Positions 10,609 to 20,500 of a DNA stretch of 64,000 nucleotides are shown here, piece after piece. The notes under the pieces were generated by a model. It was not told where the DNA came from. It did no database searches and worked only from the letters and a program-made list of their open reading frames with translations. The stretch is from Crossaster papposus (Eukaryota > Echinodermata > Asteroidea > Velatida > Solasteridae), in the NCBI GenBank assembly GCA_037893245.1, contig JBAIAA010001587.1, positions 1 through 64,000 on the forward strand. The letters run 5' to 3'. The position numbers were made by a program, and so were the translations under genes. Each line of letters starts with the position of its first letter. Positions within the stretch are counted from its first letter, which is position 1.

Positions 10609-11922
10609 GGGGCCGTATTCACAAAACTCAAACTTAAAAGAATACTTAAGTCAGACATAAATCTAAGCACCCTGCTAACTTAAGTGGGGAGCTTACTTTG
10701 GTATTCACAAAAGAGCTAAGCCCCCCACTTATCTTAGTCCTCCACTTAACTTAAGTGTTTAAAGCAGTCACTGTTGCTCATGCGCAAAACATTTTCGTCA
10801 TAAACGTTCCTACGCAACGAATATTTAATCTACCTGCGCGGTTTATCAGGCGCGCGTGCACACGCACACAGCTAGCGACGCAGCTTTCAAGCCCAAGTTA
10901 TAGTGCACCAAAATAGTCTGCGTCACGCGCGCGTCAAACGAGTTCGTCATTCTCGCGGTCGGCATGACGTCACCGGCCCTGTTTCTTGTCTCTGATTGGT
11001 CAGTGGTGGCTGTTAGTTATCACCCCCTCTGGACTCAAAGGGGAATGAGTAGCAATAAATAGCGTTGTAGTCTATGAGAAAAAAATCTAAATAATTAATT
11101 ATTGTCTAATATCTATTAAACACTACACCGAAATATTTCCAAATTTCAATGTTTTATGAAGTAACAAAATCCCCCACGATACACCGGAAAAAAAAGTATG
11201 CATGTTTTTATTGCTGTAAAAAATATAGAAAACACGTAATTCCCTGTACAAATTGAATGGAGGGCTACCCCTTTGTCCGACGGCGTGTGCAATAGGTGGA
11301 ACAGCCTCCGACCGTGAGAATGCACGTTTTAGATGTTTTAACACAGAATAGTAGTGAAATGTTCATTTTATTTACTCTCGAGTGTGAAACAAATTGTGAT
11401 GGTGATTTATCCGCATTCTTTCAAACATGCTGGAAGGTAAGATAGTTCTTTTGCATTTTATAGTCGGCAGTCACGTGTATTGCATGTCATTGATTAACGT
11501 TAACGTAACATGTCACCAATCGCAATCATTCCGCCCGCCTAAAATTTAACAAATCGATCGAAAAAAATCGTTAGAATGTCAACGAACTACAATTCTAGAG
11601 CTGTCACACATTAACTTCAAATTGGCTTCCTTTTACAATAATTCGATACTGTCGAGATTTCCCATAGCCCCTAGAATATCAAATTTTGTGCCCAAAATGC
11701 ACAAACCGAAGGACAGAAAAAATCCGCCATGACACCTAAGCGCCCCGCTTAAACGAGTTAAGACTAGTCAGACCACACTTAGATTTAAGACTCAAAAATA
11801 AGTGGGGTACTTAGCAAAAATGTTTTGTGAATACCGCTAAGTCATTCAGATTTGTCTAAGTCGGGTAATTAAGTGGGGTGCTTATTTTTTTTGGACTTAA
11901 GTCGTTTTGTGAATACGGCCCC
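10609..11922. mobile_element. TIR element with GGGGCCGTATTCAC ends, 1,314 bp
   Basis: The ends are GGGGCCGTATTCACAAAACT and its inverse; internal copies of ACTTAAGT-type sequence lie near both ends. It interrupts a third copy of the KWYLKIGHDK exon: coding matches stop at 10607 and resume at 11924. Comparison with the two uninterrupted exon copies shows no clear target duplication. No transposase was seen, so it is non-autonomous. A second, 800-bp member lies at 38573-39372. Confidence 0.85.
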
Positions 11923-12307
11923 AGGCCTTCATTTGCTCCTTTGTTGTGAAATCTTTCTCACCCACTTTGATGGTCCTGTTGGCTTCGGTGGCGAGTGTAA
12001 ATACGCTGTTGGATGGATCGTGTGATAGATCGTCGCAACGTTGTCCAATATTCTGCATCCTTGGTGCTGAGCCAATGTCTGCTAGGCAAAAAGGAGCTTC
12101 CGCGGGCTCAGATGTCCTGTGTCAGTCGCTTAGAAGATGCCTGTGTCCGTTGCTTGGGTTATTTTTTCAACGGACAGAAAGTTAAACCATTCCAGCAGTT
12201 TCGTTTGATCGAGGACATCGACACTGATCCCTGTCTGGTTGGCACCATCGAGTAGCTTACGGCTGAGAGAACCATCGTGTGCAGTCAGCCACAACACCCC
12301 AACGTCA
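11923..12307 (-). pseudogene. Fused exon fragments of the oxidase-like pseudogene
   Basis: From the acceptor TTTTTACAG above 12307 the frame encodes VGVLWLTAHDGSL through LLEWFNFLSV. It then needs a frame change to TGHLSPRKLL, meets a TAG, and continues to FTLATEANRTIK. There it joins directly to VGEKDFTTKEQMKAW from a downstream exon, although intact copies have INAKKVLL at that point. This is a deletion junction fusing two exons. Confidence 0.75.
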
Positions 12308-12351
12308 CTGTAAAAATACCCATACAGAGAAAAATGACAGGTAACCAACTA

Positions 12352-12945
12352 TTTAAGAGTGGGTCCTTGTAAATATTTCATATAAGTGTCCTCGGCATTG
12401 GGAAAATGACAATTTTTGATGCACTACTGCCTTAAGAAGATACAATCCTCCAAACTTTTCTCACCAGATATGAAAAGACCAATGTTGGCTCTAATCAAAT
12501 CCAAAAGGAAAATATTCTGAGACCCCTGGCAAGTTGACCTTTTGAGGGACAAAAATAGGTTCAAAATTACAATTTTACAAGCTCTGAAAACATGCTTTAT
12601 TGCATGTTCTAAAAATAGCATAAGGGTGACATTTAAAACATTAATTTTTTGTCTCAAGTAAGGGCAAGGATCATACTTTGTAATGATATAGTTGATTTTG
12701 TGATAACAGTTTGTAATTTGGCTGGGTGATATTTTTTAAATAAGCAAAAAAAAAATGTTTTTGCGGCCCCAAAACTGGCCCAAAATGCCCAAAACACAAA
12801 ATGGCCTGTTACCGTGGCAACGGGCAAAAGAAAGAAAAAAAATGTCAATTTGTGTTACTTGCTTACCAAGTCCTTTCATATTAAAAAATAAAAAAAAAAT
12901 GCCGAGGACACTTATATGAAATATTTACGTGGACCCACTCTTAAA
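12352..12945. mobile_element. TIR element with TTAAGAGTGGGTCC ends, ~594 bp
   Basis: Inverted arms of about 47 bp include ATATTTCATATAAGTGTCCT and the inverse near 12900-12945. It sits in an intron of the oxidase pseudogene. No coding potential is seen. Confidence 0.85.
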
Positions 12946-13044
12946 GTGTCATGCAATGTCAATGGCTGTTAACTGGTTCCCAGCCATTTGTCACTCGATA
13001 ATAATACCGGGTACTTGTACAGTGAAACATTCTAAATATCATTT

Positions 13045-13260
13045 CAGCTCCCTGGGCAGTGTACAGCTCGATGCTGCCATTTCAGCGCAAAGCAGCTAAA
13101 TCAATCACAATGGCCATCTCTGCCCTCATAGGTACCCATTTACGCCTGGGTGGGGAGAAGCAATGAGGCACACGCACAACCCCAGATTGAACCCACAACC
13201 TGCAGAATTACCAGCAGACCACGAATTCAATGCTCCTGGCCACGAGGCCACTCCACAGCC
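13045..13260 (-). mobile_element. Family-B SINE, minus strand, diverged
   Basis: Read on minus it shows GGCCTCGTGGCC, a box B-like GGTTCAATCTGGGG and the conserved CCATTTTA-type body. It is more diverged than the copies at 8050 and 10025. Confidence 0.65.
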
Positions 13261-13720
13261 CTAAATAAGTAGTCTTCTACAATTGAAAACTCTGATATAA
13301 TTTTTCAGATGACAAACATTTTTGAGAAAAAGTGAAGACAAAAACAACACAGTCCTACCTATTCCTCCTCTGTATTTGTGTAGTTGAAAAAATGTCGACA
13401 TACTCACTTCTCTCACTTCCAAAAACTTGGTTTAAACTCAAATTTTCGATTCTGGGCTTCTCAAGAGTTCCTCTTCATTTAAAAAAAGATAATTTTAACT
13501 CCATTTTTCCTCTAACCCTAACTCCTTAGGGTGTGTGCAAAATCATATTGATTTTGGAGGATTTGGGAGGGTTAGGCAATGGCAAAACGGATTTTGGGCG
13601 TGCGCAAGTCTACAATCCATAACCTCTTCCCGCATCCTGTGGACGTCAATGGTTCACAGGTTCACAGTACGCTTGAAATATCCGCACATGCATTCACACG
13701 TGCGTGCATTTCTCTCTTAC

Positions 13721-13856
13721 CTGTCATTCGTTCGATATGACTGAACCTTTGAGCTGCTCGTCTGCCAAGTTCTCCCGATTCAAAACTTCTGCTGATTCCA
13801 CTAAATACTCGTCCCTCATCATAATGGGCACCGAATACAGACCGGCTTTCATAATT
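13721..13856 (-). pseudogene. Oxidase-like exon with GAHYDEGR motif
   Basis: The donor CAG|GTAAGAG is just below 13721 and the acceptor TTTAAAG just above 13856. The frame encodes SRSVFGAHYDEGRVF and on to RRAAQRFSHIER, a region conserved in this oxidase superfamily. Confidence 0.75.
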
Positions 13857-14261
13857 CTTTAAAAAAACAGAAAATATAATTGAAATTATTCTTCCAGTGT
13901 TCCAGTGTTGTAGTACTAGAACTCGCACCAAAATATGTAAACATAATAATGACCCTATAAACTCCCTGTGAAATTATTTCTCTGGCATGCTTTCATTTTA
14001 AAGAATTTGAAGTAGTCTAAAGATGTGTCCCAGAGATGCATTTGTTGAAATGTCCATTAAGCAGTTGCTTCAATATCGAAATCTAAGAATATTATTTTCT
14101 TGGAATATATAGCATCCACAGAACTAAACCTTCGTCAGGTTAGTTGTCAAGCACTTTTCTTTAGATTTTTGAGAACTTTTGCTGCTTTCAAACAATAAAA
14201 AACAGTAAAACATTTTTGATGTCTTGGATCTATTTGGACAATGTGCCCATTCAAACGATTT

Positions 14262-14611
14262 TAAAGGTAGGATACACCATCGGTAATTGCTGGAATTATC
14301 AAGAATGGGTAAATTTTGGAGGGTTGTATTTTATAGTAAACATTGTTTAACTGACTTGTCCGGAGTTTTACAATCATGGATGTTAAGAAAAGCAAGAAAA
14401 ACAATACTCGTTTTCAACCGGCGTTAGGCAGTAGTTCTAATATTGTTCCTGTGTTTTTTTAATATATATAATTCAATTTTTCAGAACAATTAAAGGATAT
14501 CTAGCACAATATATTTGCTGGATGCCTACAATCATTATTTCCCTACATATAAGTGGGATATAATTAGGTAGTAAAATGTTCCGATTTCGCAAATGGTGTA
14601 TCCTACCTTTA
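14262..14611. mobile_element. TIR element, GGTAGGATACACCAT family, 350 bp
   Basis: Both ends are well preserved (AAAGGTAGGATACACCAT and inverse). It is the best-kept of the three members in the window. Confidence 0.85.
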
Positions 14612-14639
14612 AATCCCGAGTGGGAAACAAAAATCATAC

Positions 14640-14771
14640 CTCTTCGTGACTGGTTCGCTGGGTCTGATAAGGCAAACCAAGATACCAGGCCACTCAGCAA
14701 TATTTGGCGGCTGCACTGCCCCACAAACCTGCCCCGACGACACAAACGTCAAATACCTCGGTTGCAGACAT
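14640..14771 (-). pseudogene. First coding exon of the oxidase-like pseudogene, frameshifted
   Basis: The ATG at 14771-14769 opens MSATEVFDVCVVGAGLWGSA, an FAD-binding GxGxxG Rossmann motif. Right after AAAKY the frame slips: the expected continuation IAEWPGILVCLIRPSEP lies in another frame, and the original frame hits TGA two codons later. The donor is GAG|GTATGA below 14640. The lesion (two bases missing or one gained) is genuine loss of function unless it is an assembly error. Confidence 0.8.
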
Positions 14772-14779
14772 GACTGACA

Positions 14780-15450
14780 AACGATGGGATTATCACGTAC
14801 AGCTAGTAGTATGACACTAAATTACATGAATAGAAAACACAAACAGAAAAGGTCAGGTAAATACAAAATGTAAACGGAAAAGTCGTAGGTCGTCCTGATA
14901 AGGAAAGTATTCAGTTGATACATACAGGGTGTTCTGTACATAGGGTAATTTTCGACAATTTTTCTTGTTCCTTTGACAATTTTTCTTGTTTCTGTGTACA
15001 ATTTATTATTTTAACCATCATATATTTTTTTGATTGCATAAAAATGCATGAGTATACCCAAAGACTCGGTGTCTTGAATGACCGAGAGCTAGTCACATGG
15101 TATTTTCTATTTTTACTATCTTTCTGTGCACGACCAAAAGTACTATATCCGTAGCAACCATGGTGCTATACCATTAGCAACCAAAGTAGTACCCATGGCG
15201 CTGTATTTGTGTGTAAATGTATGCTGATGTGCGCGTTGAGCGTAACGCATTGAGCGTAGCGCATTGATCGTAGCGCGTATTGTTCCAAAGAGCCAGCGCT
15301 AGAGAGCTGGATTGAAATAAAAGTTCATAATTTAACTGTATATGATTATAATTATAAACATTAAAACCAATCCAAATCTTTGGGTGAGACATGAAGGTAG
15401 GAAACCTCCATGGCATGGGTGAGGTGTTATAAACTTGTATATATATATAT
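14780..15450. other. No gene recognised
   Basis: AT-rich sequence with a short direct repeat of CAATTTTTCTTGTT near 14960-14995, a GCGTAGCGCATTGA repeat near 15235-15275 and a (TA)n run at about 15438-15452. Confidence 0.5.
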
Positions 15451-15452
15451 AT

Positions 15453-15840
15453 TGTAACGGGGCCTGAAAATACTGGTACGAGTACTAAATGACTAAAGAG
15501 ACTGGAGAGATCGTGCTGTGGCTTCAAAGAATAATAACAGTTTTATTATCTGTTCGATGCTTCCAATACTACAAGCACACACTATGCCTAATGCGCATAA
15601 ACCGAATGTCTATGTGTGTAACAATGAGACGGAGCGTCAATGTGAATTGCAATCGAACGTCGAGTAAGACGCGCTCTGTGTACTAGGTCTACCGGGCCAG
15701 AACCTGAACATCGATCTGAATCGAGCACTGATTTGGCTCGTCTTTTATAGCGGTTTGGGCGCGTACATAACGTGTGGAGATAGCGCCTCATAACAAAATG
15801 TCCTTTGTAATACCCTGATTGGTAATAAACCACTCCTCCA
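15453..15840 (-). mobile_element. Possible solo LTR (minus strand)
   Basis: On the minus strand the block has TATAAAAG near 15749-15742, an AATAAAAC poly(A)-like signal near 15550-15540, and ends in CCCCGTTACA, a terminus typical of Ty3/gypsy-type LTRs. The 5' boundary (near 15840) and target duplication are not clear, and no internal retrotransposon region lies beside it. Confidence 0.4.
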
Positions 15841-15861
15841 TGTATTATTCCAAATCACAAT

Positions 15862-16075
15862 AATAGTCCAAGGAAAATAAGTTTTGACCTCACACAAATT
15901 GCAATATAATATTTGTCACCACAGTGCACTTCTATAAGGTCCCTAGAATGACATACTAAAAATCTCAAAAAATCCAAGTGGTGGAAATTGGATAATTTGC
16001 ATAAATAATAATTATTATTTTTTTGAAAAGTTTATTTTGGTGATTCTACTTACATATTCTTACTTCAGTATCTAT
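15862..16075. mobile_element. Single arm of the fold-back family seen at 45511-46752
   Basis: It begins TAGTCCAAGGAAAATAAG and matches the left arm of the element inside the LINE (GTGCACTTCTATAAGGTCCC and the following segments). No inverted partner arm was found nearby. Confidence 0.7.
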
Positions 16076-17015
16076 AGTGGTACGGTCGGCATGCACTATT
16101 TTTCAAGAACAAAGTGTCTGTTGTAGCTTGCGGAATTAACCTTGAAATTTCACTTTTCATCCGAATCGTAAGTAAACCTTAGTACCACAATCTTATTTGT
16201 CGATGTGTACTTGCATCTCAGATGGCTAATCGAGTACTTTTGTGGCCGTTTTAAGGGGTGAAATCGGATGTTGCTTTGGGCAAACATTAGTCGGAGTAAC
16301 TTGGACCCTAAAATCACCTTTTTCAACATGTGGACATGTCGGGTGATATAGGGTCCAAGCAAGAGCCCTTTGGATCGCTGTACGAAATGTCTGCACATCG
16401 ATCCCACATGACCTTCCACACTTATCCCCAAAAATGTCACGGAAAACGGCCACTTACAAAAATGCTGCTTGTCCCCAGTAGGCACTAACAGTATCAGTGT
16501 ATTCTTACCTTTCAAAAAAGTGAGAAAATTAGGCCTCAAAATGTGGAGCAATGTTCGCCGATTCAAATGCACGTAGTCATTGTTGAGCAAAGTCAACAGC
16601 TGTTACCTGTTTCGTGCACTGTGCTGTAGTGGATTATACTCACAGACATATAAACACATAGACCGCCAGGTCCTATTCCAAACTACAGGGTGATTTCGTG
16701 ATTTCGCGGCGCCTGACTAAAATACCAACTATGGGCAAATTTAGCCCTCGGTACTATAGTATAGGGAATTTGTACACACCCGAACTGTTCCAGTCAAATA
16801 ATTATATGAAAGCATTTATCGATTTGAAAGAAAATGTCATAGGTTATACCATATAGATTAAGCATATCCAGTGCCAATCTGGCCTCAAATAAAGACTTTT
16901 AGGCCCATTTTGTGTTAAGCGCGTTGCCCGGTATGTGCACAGAACGTAAAAAGCGCGCGGTAGGTTGCCCATCGAACGAACTATGTCATGTCATGTGCAG
17001 ATGTGTTGTCTGTGG
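16076..17015. other. No gene recognised
   Basis: A 148-codon open frame on minus (16596-16150) has no recognisable domain or splice context. The rest is non-coding and forms the 5' flank of the integrase gene. Confidence 0.4.
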
Positions 17016-17120
17016 TTATGTTGAGCGCATTTTTTAGATTTGCGCATTTTTAAAATTTGCGTGCACAAATTTTAAAAAATGCGAGCGGGGATTTATTTTG
17101 TTCAAATTTGCGTGCACAAA
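17016..17120. promoter_or_regulatory. GCGC/AAATTTGCG-rich 5' flank, inversely related to 42460-42603
   Basis: It begins GTTGAGCGCATTTTTT and has repeated AAATTTGCGTGCACAAA-type strings. The reverse complement of 42603-42460 starts GTTGAGCGCATTTTT and has the same string types. This might be a pair of diverged terminal or subterminal repeats around the 17-42 kb region, or chance similarity of low-complexity DNA. Confidence 0.3.
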
Positions 17121-17273
17121 CTTAAATTGCGCGATGCGGTCAACAACCGGGGCAAATACTGACACGAACTACACGGTAGACACGAATTTTACATCGGCGT
17201 CAGCGCGCGCGAAATCGGCGAAATCCACGCGTCGCGTCAGCAGATGCGTGGCGGCAAATCTGGCGGCAACATC

Positions 17274-17528
17274 ATGGCAGTAGAACTACCTGTAAATGTT
17301 GACGATTTTGGAGAGTTTTGCAGAGGAAAATATCTCTCTGAGTTGACAACAAGCCTCACAATAGGAAGGGAAAGGGGCAAACATATTGTTGATTTTCTGA
17401 AGGGGAGGGGACTGCCTAGTACGACTACCGGTACATTCAAGAATTTTGTAAAGCGGAGGGGCTTCCAGGTTTTAAGTTTCCCTGCTCTCGATCTTCACGA
17501 TGTTCTTTGCACACCTGCAAATGCTAAG
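17274..17528 (+). CDS. Exon 1 of the integrase-protease gene
   Basis: 85 codons ending in phase 0 at AAG|GTAGGC. The sequence MAVELPVNVDDFGEFCRGKY matches no domain I recognise. An upstream in-frame ATG at 17244 would add ten residues; I prefer 17274 for its context. Confidence 0.65.
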
Positions 17529-20500
17529 GTAGGCCATGCATAATATTTGTTGAGTTTATTATTAATTATTATCGTGTGATGATGCATTAAGTTAATGTTA
17601 GCCCTAGGCCTAAAAGGTTTTTGATGGATTTTTCAGTTTTTTGTGAAGGCAAAAAGATTTTTCGGTTTTCATCACTCACGATGGAAACTATTCAGTCGTA
17701 CCCAAGCCAACTCGTACCCAAGTCAACTCGTACCCCAAATTTTACACTTAAGTCAACAGGTACCCTTCCTTCTTATTCCTCCATGAGGTACCCGACTAAA
17801 CTTAGTGCACCTGTTTTGTTTTGTCTGATTTTCATTACCGGTATATACCGGCCCTGATTAAGATTTTCCTTTTATACTGGCACGGGTACGAGTCGTCCCG
17901 GGTACTACGAGTCGTCCCGGGTACTACGAGTCGTCCCGGGTACTACGAGTCGTCCCGGGTACTACGAGTCGTCCCGGGTACTACGAGTCGTCCCGGGTAC
18001 TACGAGTCGTCCCGGGTACTACGAGTCGTCCCGGGTACTACGAGTCGTCCCGGGTACTACGAGTCGTCCCGGGTACTACGAGTCGTCCCGGGTACTACGA
18101 GTCGTCCCGGGTACTACGAGTCGTCCCGGGTACTACGAGTCGTCCCGGGTACTACGAGTCGTCCCGGGTACTACGAGTCGTCCCGGGTACTACGAGTCGT
18201 CCCGGGTACTACGAGTCGTCCCGGGTACTACGAGTCGTCCCGGGTACTACGAGTCGTCCCGGGTACTACGAGTCGTCCCGGGTACTACGAGTCGTCCCGG
18301 GTACTACGAGTCGTCCCGGGTACTACGAGTCGTCCCGGGTACTACGAGTCGTCCCGGGTACTACGAGTCGTCCCGGGTACTACGAGTCGTCCCGGGTACT
18401 ACGAGTCGTCCCGGGTACTACGAGTCGTCCCGGGTACTACGAGTCGTCCCGGGTACTACGAGTCGTCCCGGGTACTACGAGTCGTCCCGGGTACTACGAG
18501 TCGTCCCGGGTACTACGAGTCGTCCCGGGTACTACGAGTCGTCCCGGGTACTACGAGTCGTCCCGGGTACTACGAGTCGTCCCGGGTACTACGAGTCGTC
18601 CCGGGTACTACGAGTCGTCCCGGGTACTACGAGTCGTCCCGGGTACTACGAGTCGTCCCGGGTACTACGAGTCGTCCCGGGTACTACGAGTCGTCCCGGG
18701 TACTACGAGTCGTCCCGGGTACTACGAGTCGTCCCGGGTACTACGAGTCGTCCCGGGTACTACGAGTCGTCCCGGGTACTACGAGTCGTCCCGGGTACTA
18801 CGAGTCGTCCCGGGTACTACGAGTCGTCCCGGGTACTACGAGTCGTCCCGGGTAGTACGAGTCGTCCCGGGTAGTACGAGTCGTCCCGGGTAGTACGAGT
18901 CGTCCCGGGTAGTACGAGTCGTCCCGGGTAGTACGAGTCGTCCCGGGTAGTACGAGTCGTCCCGGGTAGTACGAGTCGTCCCGGGTACTACGAGTCGTCC
19001 CGGGTACTACGAGTCGTCCCGGGTACTACGAGTCGTCCCGGGTACTACGAGTCGTCCCGGGTACTACGAGTCGTCCCGGGTACTACGAGTCGTCCCGGGT
19101 ACTACGAGTCGTCCCGGGTACTACGAGTCGTCCCGGGTACTACGAGTCGTCCCGGGTACTACGAGTCGTCCCGGGTACTACGAGTCGTCCCGGGTACTAC
19201 GAGTCGTCCCGGGTACTACGAGTCGTCCCGGGTACTACGAGTCGTCCCGGGTACTACGAGTCGTCCCGGGTACTACGAGTCGTCCCGGGTACTACGAGTC
19301 GTCCCGGGTACTACGAGTCGTCCCGGGTACTACGAGTCGTCCCGGGTACTACGAGTCGTCCCGGGTACTACGAGTCGTCCCGGGTACTACGAGTCGTCCC
19401 GGGTACTACGAGTCGTCCCGGGTACTACGAGTCGTCCCGGGTACTACGAGTCGTCCCGGGTACTACGAGTCGTCCCGGGTACTACGAGTCGTCCCGGGTA
19501 CTACGAGTCGTCCCGGGTACTACGAGTCGTCCCGGGTACTACGAGTCGTCCCGGGTACTACGAGTCGTCCCGGGTACTACGAGTCGTCCCGGGTACTACG
19601 AGTCGTCCCGGGTACTACGAGTCGTCCCGGGTACTACGAGTCGTCCCGGGTACTACGAGTCGTCCCGGGTACTACGAGTCGTCCCGGGTACTACGAGTCG
19701 TCCCGGGTACTACGAGTCGTCCCGGGTACTACGAGTCGTCCCGGGTACTACGAGTCGTCCCGGGTACTACGAGTCGTCCCGGGTACTACGAGTCGTCCCG
19801 GGTACTACGAGTCGTCCCGGGTACTACGAGTCGTCCCGGGTACTACGAGTCGTCCCGGGTACTACGAGTCGTCCCGGGTACTACGAGTCGTCCCGGGTAC
19901 TACGAGTCGTCCCGGGTACTACGAGTCGTCCCGGGTACTACGAGTCGTCCCGGGTACTACGAGTCGTCCCGGGTACTACGAGTCGTCCCGGGTACTACGA
20001 GTCGTCCCGGGTACTACGAGTCGTCCCGGGTACTACGAGTCGTCCCGGGTACTACGAGTCGTCCCGGGTACTACGAGTCGTCCCGGGTACTACGAGTCGT
20101 CCCGGGTACTACGAGTCGTCCCGGGTACTACGAGTCCGATTAAATGGGCCTTGTCACAGAGCACTGGTGTTATTATTTATACTATTTAACTTTTATTTGT
20201 TTTCAGGATGCACGTTCAAGTAACTGTGAAGGTTTCTTTGGAAAATGGAGGCGTGTGGCATACGTTGAAGATTTTCACAGCATTTTGCTGAAGGAGCACA
20301 CCGTGAAACATGGAGGATATAAAAATCTGCTGAATAAGGTATATTCATTTTTTCTATAATTATTCCTTGATCTATTGCATTGCATGTAACAACTGATGTC
20401 CTGTCATTTGGTAACTTGCGTATATGTATAACTGTTCAGGATAGTCACTTAGTTATTAGTTAACTTTACAATTATTTTAAAATAATTGATCCATACTTCA

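Larger units (their letters stand above)
7401..14771 (-). pseudogene. FAD-dependent oxidoreductase (sarcosine/amino-acid oxidase-like), scrambled pseudogene
   Basis: Exons on the minus strand, 5' to 3'. 14771-14640: start plus the Rossmann motif VVGAGLWGSAAAKY, then a frameshift. 13856-13721: SRSVFGAHYDEGRVFSGISR. 12307-about 11990: VGVLWLTAHDGSL, a frameshift, TGHLSPRKLL and an in-frame TAG. About 9958-9695: INAKKVLLCTGVSTAVRDLL, frameshifted near VVLF. 8989-8846: KWYLKIGHDKVGEKDLTTKE. 7645-7401: GGNGVAAKSSDEI to the stop. Phases of the last three exons fit one another, so this was a normal spliced gene of the DAO-type FAD oxidase superfamily, which oxidises amines or amino acids to imines with H2O2. 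Extra exon copies at 10339-10482 and 11923-11990 plus 10582-10607 interrupt the order. It cannot encode an intact enzyme here. The exact substrate class is not determinable. Confidence 0.8.

Noticed and set aside
16150..16596. 148-codon open frame on the minus strand
   Set aside because: No recognisable domain, no splice or promoter context, and composition like the surrounding DNA.
17821..18855. 344-codon open frame with GYYESSRVLRVVPGTTSRP repeats
   Set aside because: It is the 19-bp satellite read through; the phase rotates every unit, and the array lies in an intron of the integrase gene.
17886..20136. Possible CRISPR-like array because of regular repeats
   Set aside because: The units abut one another with no spacers and the genome is eukaryotic; it is a satellite.
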